Assembly (NCBI GenBank): GCA_900313845.1
Contig: OMTC01000023.1
Coordinates: forward strand, 1 to 11,400
Reading direction: 5' to 3'
Length of the DNA stretch: 11,400 nt
Source of the DNA: an uncultured Prevotellaceae bacterium
Lineage (GTDB): Bacteria > Bacteroidota > Bacteroidia > Bacteroidales > Bacteroidaceae
Shown here piece by piece: positions 7,586-11,400 of this stretch. The position numbers and the translations under genes are program-made. Position 1 is the first letter of the stretch. Each line of letters begins with the position of its first letter. The notes below the pieces were generated by a model. The model did not search any database. It was not told the DNA's origin and worked only from the letters and a program-made list of their open reading frames with translations.

Positions 7586-7613
7586 TTCTTCATTCTTCAT
7601 TTTTCATACTTCA
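7586..7613. repeat. Heptad tandem repeat, right arm of a gene-less inverted pair
   Basis: Four 7-bp units, ATTCTTC twice, then ATTTTTC and ATACTTC, which are the reverse complement of GAAGAAT-type units. The arm ends 7 bases before the carboxyltransferase stop codon at 7621. The 107 bases between the two arms hold no gene that I can recognise. Confidence 0.88.
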
Positions 7614-7620
7614 TTTTATA

Positions 7621-9186
7621 CTAAAGCGGAATATTTCCGTGCTTCTTAGCAGGGTTGGTAAGCGACTTCGTAGCGAGCTGCTCGAGAGCGCGAATCACGC
7701 GGAAACGAGTGTTGCGAGGCTCGATAACATCGTCGATGTAACCATACTTGGCTGCATTGTAAGGATTTGCGAAGAGCTTTGTGTATTCCTCTTCCTTCTC
7801 AGCGATGAATGCCTTAGCATCCTCACCTGCTTCCTTCTTTGCCTTAGCTTCCTTGGCATAGAGCACTGCAACGGCACCACTACCACCCATCACAGCGATT
7901 TCAGCAGATGGCCAAGCGTAGTTCAAGTCACCACGAAGCTGCTTACAGCTCATCACGATGTGGCTACCACCGTAGCTCTTTCTCAATGTCACAGTTACCT
8001 TTGGCACTGTAGCTTCGCCGTAAGCATAGAGCAACTTAGCACCATGAAGAATCACGGCATTGTACTCCTGACCTGTGCCTGGCAAGAATCCAGGAACATC
8101 CACGAGGCTCACGATTGGAATATTGAAAGCATCGCAGAAACGAACGAAACGAGCACCCTTACGGCTTGCGTTGCAGTCGAGCACACCAGCGAACTTGTTA
8201 GGCTGGTTGGCAACGATACCTACGGAACGTCCGTTGAAGCGAGCGAAACCAACGATAATGTTTTGAGCATAGCGAGGCTGAACCTCGAAGAACTCACCAT
8301 TATCTGTGATGGCGCTAATCACTTCATACATGTCGTATGCCTGGTTAGGGTTGTCTGGAATGATTTCATTCAGGCTGTCCTCCATGCGGTCGATTGGGTC
8401 TGTGCACTCTACCAAAGGAGTAGTTTCCTGATTGTTCTGAGGAATGTAAGAAAGAAGCTGCTGAATCATGGCGATAGCTTCTTCCTCAGTTGCAGCGGTG
8501 AAGTGAGTTACACCCGACTTCGTAGAGTGAACGCTGGCACCACCCAAACTTTCCTGGTCAACGTCCTCACCAGTCACTGTCTTCACAACTGCAGGACCTG
8601 TCAGGAACATGTAGCTGGTATTCTCCATCATGAGGGTAAAGTCAGTCAAAGCAGGGCTATACACAGCACCACCAGCACAAGGACCGAAGATACCAGAAAT
8701 CTGAGGAATCACACCACTGGCAAGGATATTGCGCTGGAAAATCTCAGCATAGCCTGCAAGCGCGTTGATACCCTCCTGAATGCGAGCACCACCCGAGTCG
8801 TTGATACCAATCACAGGAGCACCCATCTTCATAGCCATATCCATCACCTTGCAAATCTTCTCCGCCATGGTCTCCGACAAGGAACCACCATTCACGGTGA
8901 AGTCCTGTGCGAATACATAAACAAGGCGACCGTTGATTGTACCAGAACCGACAACCACACCGTCGCCAAGGAATTGCTTCTTCTCCATGCCGAAGTTGTA
9001 GCAACGATGAAGTTTGAACATGTCAAACTCCTCAAAACTACCTTCGTCGAGAAGCATCTGAAGACGCTCACGAGCTGTGAACTTACCTCTTGCATGCTGC
9101 TTGTCGATAGCCTTTTCACCACCGCCCAAGCGTGCCTTCTGTCGGAGCTCAATCAGCTCCTGAATTCTTTCTGTTTGCTTGCTCAT
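7621..9186 (-). CDS. mmdA: Methylmalonyl-CoA decarboxylase alpha subunit (CoA-type biotin-dependent carboxyltransferase)
   Basis: The 521-residue length is that of the MmdA/PccB carboxyltransferase family. It moves the carboxyl group from (S)-methylmalonyl-CoA to biotin on the carrier protein, giving propionyl-CoA, in the cytoplasm at the membrane pump. The N-terminal crotonase-like half has N-D-S-G-G-A-R-I-Q-E-G (129-139) and G-P-C-A-G-G-A-V-Y-S-P-A-L (168-180, an oxyanion hole). The C-terminal half has D-V-P-G-F-L-P-G-T-G, T-L-R-K-S-Y-G-G-S and A-W-P-S-A-E-I-A-V-M-G. I chose the ATG at 9186, which begins M-S-K-Q-T-E-R. An in-frame ATG 48 bases upstream would add residues encoded by the flanking heptad repeat. 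The close relative is the propionyl-CoA carboxylase beta chain. The linked pump subunits, the epimerase and the lack of a biotin carboxylase favour the decarboxylase. Confidence 0.94.
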   Translation of the reverse strand: MSKQTERIQELIELRQKARLGGGEKAIDKQHARGKFTARERLQMLLDEGSFEEFDMFKLHRCYNFGMEKKQFLGDGVVVGSGTINGRLVYVFAQDFTVNGGSLSETMAEKICKVMDMAMKMGAPVIGINDSGGARIQEGINALAGYAEIFQRNILASGVIPQISGIFGPCAGGAVYSPALTDFTLMMENTSYMFLTGPAVVKTVTGEDVDQESLGGASVHSTKSGVTHFTAATEEEAIAMIQQLLSYIPQNNQETTPLVECTDPIDRMEDSLNEIIPDNPNQAYDMYEVISAITDNGEFFEVQPRYAQNIIVGFARFNGRSVGIVANQPNKFAGVLDCNASRKGARFVRFCDAFNIPIVSLVDVPGFLPGTGQEYNAVILHGAKLLYAYGEATVPKVTVTLRKSYGGSHIVMSCKQLRGDLNYAWPSAEIAVMGGSGAVAVLYAKEAKAKKEAGEDAKAFIAEKEEEYTKLFANPYNAAKYGYIDDVIEPRNTRFRVIRALEQLATKSLTNPAKKHGNIPL

Positions 9187-9194
9187 AATTTTAT

Positions 9195-9227
9195 GGACAA
9201 AGAACAAAGGACAAAGTACAACGTAGT
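9195..9227. repeat. Left inverted arm of heptad repeats flanking the four-helix-bundle gene
   Basis: A 33-bp arm made of ACAAAGN-type heptads. It pairs in inverted orientation with 9642-9674 at 30 of 33 positions. It ends 8 bases from the mmdA start codon and lies downstream of the four-helix-bundle gene. Confidence 0.92.
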
Positions 9228-9257
9228 CAACCATCCTCGTCTTTGTCTGCTACTTAT

Positions 9258-9623
9258 TTATAAATTATTATCCAATTTACCTTTCATTGTCTTGATTGCA
9301 GAAACAATGATTTTCAACAATTCAAGAGTTTCATCGTACAAAGGACGTACACGCGTAGGAGCTAACATATCTGTTGCCATAATAAGGTCCAACCATTGTG
9401 CCGTCTCATCAAGTTCTTCTTCAACCATTTTTAACTTGTTGAGGAAATCTTTGTCAGACTTACCAATACAAGCAGCTCTGTAATTAGCGTAAGGAGATGT
9501 ACCGGAACGAATAACTTGTCGGGCTATAGCATCCGAGGAAATTGAACGAGGCATACTATCTACCATTTTCACTATTCGGATGGAAAATTGCCTAAAGCGT
9601 TGTTTTAAATCCTCCCGATACAT
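9258..9623 (-). CDS. Four-helix-bundle protein (S23/Avd-like family)
   Basis: A 121-residue, mostly alpha-helical, soluble protein of the family once called the 23S rRNA intervening-sequence or S23 protein (TIGR02436, PF05635). The signature is R-S-G-T-S-P-Y-A-N-Y-R-A-A (39-51), then K-S-D-K-D-F-L-N-K-L-K (55-65), E-E-E-L-D-E-T (68-74) and W-L-D-L-I (77-81), with four predicted helices in all. No enzymatic residues are known for this family; relatives include Avd, the accessory protein of diversity-generating retroelements. The gene interrupts the otherwise conventional decarboxylase operon between the epimerase (53-base gap) and mmdA, and sits between 33-bp inverted heptad-repeat arms. I saw no rRNA intervening sequence or reverse transcriptase here, so its role is unknown. 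It probably has nothing to do with decarboxylation. The start at 9623 begins M-Y-R-E-D and gives the usual family length. Confidence 0.88.
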   Translation of the reverse strand: MYREDLKQRFRQFSIRIVKMVDSMPRSISSDAIARQVIRSGTSPYANYRAACIGKSDKDFLNKLKMVEEELDETAQWLDLIMATDMLAPTRVRPLYDETLELLKIIVSAIKTMKGKLDNNL

Positions 9624-9641
9624 CTTCTTCCAAGAACTTTA

Positions 9642-9674
9642 ACTACGTTGTACTTTGTTCTTTGTACTTTGTTC
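9642..9674. repeat. Right inverted arm of heptad repeats flanking the four-helix-bundle gene
   Basis: A 33-bp arm of TACTTTG/TTCTTTG-type heptads, complementary to 9195-9227 with three mismatches. It begins 18 bases upstream of the four-helix-bundle start codon and ends 2 bases from the epimerase stop codon. Confidence 0.92.
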
Positions 9675-9676
9675 TT

Positions 9677-10090
9677 TTATTTGTTTTGTGGTTCGCACAA
9701 CTCTGTGAGTACACCAACAGTTGATTTTGGATGCAGGAAAGCGATAGACATCTGTTCAGCACCTGGACGTGGAGCCTGGTCAATCAGACGAATGCCCTTT
9801 TCGTTACACTCTGCCAATGCGTTTGCAACACCGTCCTCAATAGCGAATGCCATGTGGTGAACACCTCTACCACCCTTTTCCAAGAACTTAGCGATAGTGC
9901 TCTCAGGGCTTGTTGGCTCAAGGAGTTCAATCTTCACTTCGCCCACCTTCAAGAAAGCAGTCTTCACCTTCTGGTCTGCCACTTCCTCAATAGCATAGCA
10001 CTTCAAACCGAGAACGTTCTCATAATAAGGGAGAACCTCTTCAATGCTCTGGACAGCAATGCCCAGATGGTCAATACGAGAAATCTTCAT
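9677..10090 (-). CDS. mce: Methylmalonyl-CoA epimerase
   Basis: A 137-residue cytoplasmic member of the vicinal-oxygen-chelate superfamily, the usual length for this enzyme. It interconverts the (2R) and (2S) forms of methylmalonyl-CoA, linking methylmalonyl-CoA mutase to the decarboxylase encoded downstream. Two beta-alpha-beta modules are visible. Likely metal ligands are His8 in I-D-H-L-G-I-A-V, Glu55 in I-E-L-L-E-P, one of His78/His79 in G-V-H-H-M-A-F, and Glu130 in V-L-T-E-L-C-E. It is the first gene of the operon read leftward. A -7 box about 100 bases upstream and a palindrome in the leader suggest that the operon is controlled here. The mutase genes are not in this window. Confidence 0.94.
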   Translation of the reverse strand: MKISRIDHLGIAVQSIEEVLPYYENVLGLKCYAIEEVADQKVKTAFLKVGEVKIELLEPTSPESTIAKFLEKGGRGVHHMAFAIEDGVANALAECNEKGIRLIDQAPRPGAEQMSIAFLHPKSTVGVLTELCEPQNK

Positions 10091-10149
10091 ACTGATAAAA
10101 TAAATTTAAATTGTTATTTAATTGGAAATAAATTCATTGACACAATAAA

Positions 10150-10170
10150 TTGGCAACTCATCATTGCCAA
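10150..10170. promoter_or_regulatory. Perfect 7-bp palindrome in the epimerase operon leader
   Basis: TTGGCAA (10150-10156) and its complement TTGCCAA (10164-10170) are separated by 7 bases. The element lies just downstream of the predicted -7 box, so it could be a repressor operator or a hairpin near the 5' end of the mRNA. Nothing in the sequence decides between these. Confidence 0.45.
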
Positions 10171-10186
10171 TCGCCCATTTTCATTG

Positions 10187-10194
10187 CAAAGTTA
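10187..10194 (-). promoter_or_regulatory. Candidate -7 box for the methylmalonyl-CoA decarboxylase operon
   Basis: The minus strand reads TAACTTTG, a perfect TAnnTTTG match. Transcription would begin near 10180 and give a leader of about 90 bases. The upstream region is T-rich on the minus strand, but no TTTG lies at the ideal -33 distance; the nearest is 14 bases away at 10209-10212. The rest of the 309-base gap between the HU-related and epimerase genes (10091-10399) holds only the leader palindrome and a weak hairpin at 10335-10363. Confidence 0.45.
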
Positions 10195-10399
10195 CAGAAA
10201 TAAATCTGCAAAAAGAAATGAAAACAAAAAATAACGAGAAAACTTATGCATTTTTTATTCAAACGTCACACTCTCACACCAACTGAAAAGCATAGTTTGC
10301 AATCGTTTCATTTCTTCTTGCAGACTTCACCCTCGTGCTGCGCTTCAAAAACAACCGCAACACGCCTTTAATCATTTTCAGATTTTGTTTTTCTAAATC

Positions 10400-10801
10400 C
10401 TACGACTCAACGTTCTTCATTTCGAACCCCTTGATCTTGGCATTGTTCAATTTCCCCTTGATACGAGTGGATGGAGTATAGATGATGCGGCGACGCGTGA
10501 TGCATTCCGCAGTCATATCCTCCCGTCTTTCCTTAGCCTTGCAATCCACCGACATGCGGAATGTACCCAATATGCCGAAATTCACCCGATGTCCCTCCAA
10601 CAAGAGTTCCTCCACTTGCTTTTCCAATGCAAAGAGCGATGCAGCAATCTGAGCCTCACTGAGTCCCGAGTCACTTGCCGCCATACTAATCAAATTCTCC
10701 CTGTCGATAAGAGTCTGATTATCAACATGCGCCACATACATTTCCCGATTCTGCATCACGCCCACGCGCTGCTTTCTTACGTTAACCTTCAAAGTTGCCA
10801 T
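10400..10801 (-). CDS. HU-related DNA-binding protein (Bacteroidetes HU-like family)
   Basis: A 133-residue basic protein. Residues about 1-90 resemble the HU-related domain common in Bacteroidetes (the HU-HIG / HU_rel group). The visible pieces are a helical pair with D-R-E-N-L-I-S-M-A (33-41) and L-S-E-A-Q-I-A-A-S-L-F-A-L-E (47-60), then V-N-F-G-I-L-G-T-F-R-M-S-V (73-85), which matches the HU strand leading into the DNA-contacting arms. An Arg/Lys-rich tail follows (103-125), including T-R-R-R-I. The usual HU arm sequence R-N-P-Q-T-G is absent. It probably binds and bends DNA as a dimer. The start at 10801 is preceded by AAGG three bases before the ATG. It is the gene nearest to the 22-bp palindrome array, about 195 bases upstream. 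I could not tell whether the protein binds that array. Confidence 0.82.
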   Translation of the reverse strand: MATLKVNVRKQRVGVMQNREMYVAHVDNQTLIDRENLISMAASDSGLSEAQIAASLFALEKQVEELLLEGHRVNFGILGTFRMSVDCKAKERREDMTAECITRRRIIYTPSTRIKGKLNNAKIKGFEMKNVES

Positions 10802-10873
10802 ATACCTTATATTAAATTTAGTTTTTAGTTTTACGCCACATTCTTAAGCCAATGCTTCATTTCCTGTAGCATT

Positions 10874-10903
10874 CAAATATACACATTTCTTCACTCTTTT
10901 CAA
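10874..10903 (-). promoter_or_regulatory. Promoter of the HU-related gene
   Basis: On the minus strand TTG (10901-10903) is followed after 19 bases by TATATTTG (10874-10881), a good Bacteroidetes promoter pair. The leader would be about 65 bases, with a small AATGCT/AGCATT inverted repeat near its 5' end. The palindrome array begins about 95 bases upstream of the -33 element. Confidence 0.55.
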
Positions 10904-10996
10904 TGCTAAGCAAGGCTTTTTTCACTATTTCACTACGCTTTTCTAACTTTTCCATAAAGGTATTTCAAAATTGCAAAACCCACATTACAAATATGC

Positions 10997-11248
10997 CGAA
11001 AGTTCATTTAAAACATCTCGAAAGTTCATAAAAGATTTTTTGAACGTTCATTTATAAAATTTTGAACGTTCAGAAATATTTTTTTGAACGTTCATTTTTT
11101 TATTTTTGAACGTTCAGAAATTTTGCAATGAAAGTTCAAAAATATTACGCTGAACTTTCAAAGAAATTTAATTGAAAGTTCGACATATATTTAATAAAGG
11201 TTTGAAACAATTTTAATGAAGGTTCAAGGATATTTCATCGAGCCTTCA
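10997..11248. repeat. Array of twelve 10-bp palindromic sites at exact 22-bp spacing
   Basis: Sites start at 10997, 11019, 11041, 11063, 11085, 11107, 11129, 11151, 11173, 11195, 11217 and 11239, each exactly 22 bases after the last. The consensus is TGAAnnTTCA. Sites 3-6 are the perfect palindrome TGAACGTTCA. Sites 1, 2, 7 and 9 have AG at the centre, site 8 has CT, sites 10 and 11 have GG and site 12 has CC. The 12-base spacers are very AT-rich and not conserved. Sites 10 and 12 are the most diverged. The array fills the middle of a 498-base non-coding gap between an unidentified membrane-protein gene and the HU-related gene. Twenty-two bases is close to two helical turns, so all sites face the same side of the DNA. 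This could be a protein-binding array (operator, nucleoid, partition or iteron-like). Its function is unknown. Confidence 0.93.
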
Positions 11249-11299
11249 AATTATTACTGAATCCCCTAAAAAGAACTTGGAAAAGCGGCAAAAAGAAAT

Positions 11300-11400
11300 T
11301 CAAGATTCCCATTTGCGTAGGAGGCAAGCGGCTATGAGGCAGGGCACAACAGCAATACCTGCCCAAAGCGCAAAGCCATAGGGCGTACCAAACCAAAGGA
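11300..11400 (-). CDS. C-terminal end of an unidentified membrane protein (runs off the right edge)
   Basis: Only the last 33 codons are visible. They read as a hydrophobic helix beginning L-W-F-G-T-P-Y-G-F-A-L-W and ending with a short basic tail, L-L-R-K-W-E-S, then TGA at 11300-11302. This is what the last transmembrane segment of a transporter or other polytopic membrane protein looks like, but no family can be named. Another frame is also open at the edge but reads less like a protein. No clear terminator follows; the 22-bp palindrome array begins about 50 bases downstream of the stop. Confidence 0.4.
   Translation of the reverse strand, partial: LWFGTPYGFALWAGIAVVPCLIAACLLRKWES

Noticed and set aside
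7443..7586. An upstream ATG that would extend the OadG-like protein by 48 residues
   Set aside because: The extension crosses both heptad arms and would bury the signal peptide; the ATG at 7442 puts the signal peptide at the N-terminus.
9187..9234. An upstream ATG that would extend mmdA by 16 residues
   Set aside because: The added residues are translated heptad repeat. The M-S-K start matches the usual beginning of the family.
7480..9483. A 667-codon open frame on the plus strand opposite mmdA and part of the four-helix-bundle gene
   Set aside because: It is antisense to a clearly conserved carboxyltransferase, has no recognisable domain, and begins inside heptad-repeat DNA. It is open only because of the codon use of the gene opposite.
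4839..10090. Oxaloacetate decarboxylase or propionyl-CoA carboxylase operon
   Set aside because: The alpha subunit is the CoA-type carboxyltransferase, not the oxaloacetate type, an epimerase leads the operon, and no biotin carboxylase is present while a Na+-pump beta subunit is.
10335..10363. Intrinsic terminator for the HU-related gene
   Set aside because: An 8-bp stem with one G-U pair exists 37 bases after the stop, but on the minus strand it is followed by a purine-rich stretch, not a T-run.
10997..11248. CRISPR array
   Set aside because: The conserved part is only 10 bases, the repeats are degenerate, the intervals are 12 bases and AT-rich, and no cas gene is present.

Overview
The window looks like chromosomal DNA of a Bacteroidales bacterium, most likely Prevotella or a close relative. 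The reasons are the type III (GlnN) glutamine synthetase, a DUF1460-type wall hydrolase, a Na+-pumping methylmalonyl-CoA decarboxylase operon whose gamma subunit carries a lamin-tail-like domain, an HU-related protein of the Bacteroidetes type, and several TAnnTTTG -7 boxes, the promoter signature of this phylum. The genus is inferred from gene content only. I saw no rRNA, tRNA, CRISPR array or transposase.

Layout from left to right. 1-1275 (minus strand): a GH25 muramidase followed by a DUF1460 amidase-like lipoprotein cut by the window edge, a small exported cell-wall hydrolase pair. 1371-1441: a strong intrinsic terminator for the next gene. 1465-3657 (minus): glnN. 3901-4680 (plus): a divergent two-domain carboxymuconolactone-decarboxylase-family protein. 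4705-4748: a bidirectional terminator between convergent transcripts, then a long imperfect inverted repeat. 4839-10090 (minus): an operon read leftward as methylmalonyl-CoA epimerase, a four-helix-bundle protein, the carboxyltransferase alpha subunit, an OadG-like subunit, the biotin carrier and the membrane beta subunit. 10400-10801 (minus): an HU-related DNA-binding protein. 10802-11299: a 498-bp non-coding region with the HU promoter and a striking 12-unit palindrome array. 11300-11400 (minus): the C-terminal end of an unidentified membrane protein.

The central operon encodes the last steps of the succinate-to-propionate route. The epimerase supplies (S)-methylmalonyl-CoA, MmdA moves the carboxyl group to biotin on the carrier protein, and the beta subunit releases CO2 while exporting Na+. 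No biotin carboxylase gene is present, which fits a decarboxylase rather than an ATP-driven carboxylase.

Two things stand out. The first is an array of twelve 10-bp sites (core GAAnnTTC, several of them GAACGTTC) at an exact 22-bp period in AT-rich DNA upstream of the HU-related gene. The second is the four-helix-bundle gene sitting inside the decarboxylase operon between 33-bp inverted arms built from 7-bp tandem repeats. A second, gene-less pair of heptad-repeat arms of different sequence lies one gene further down the same operon, with the same 8-bp distance to the next start codon.
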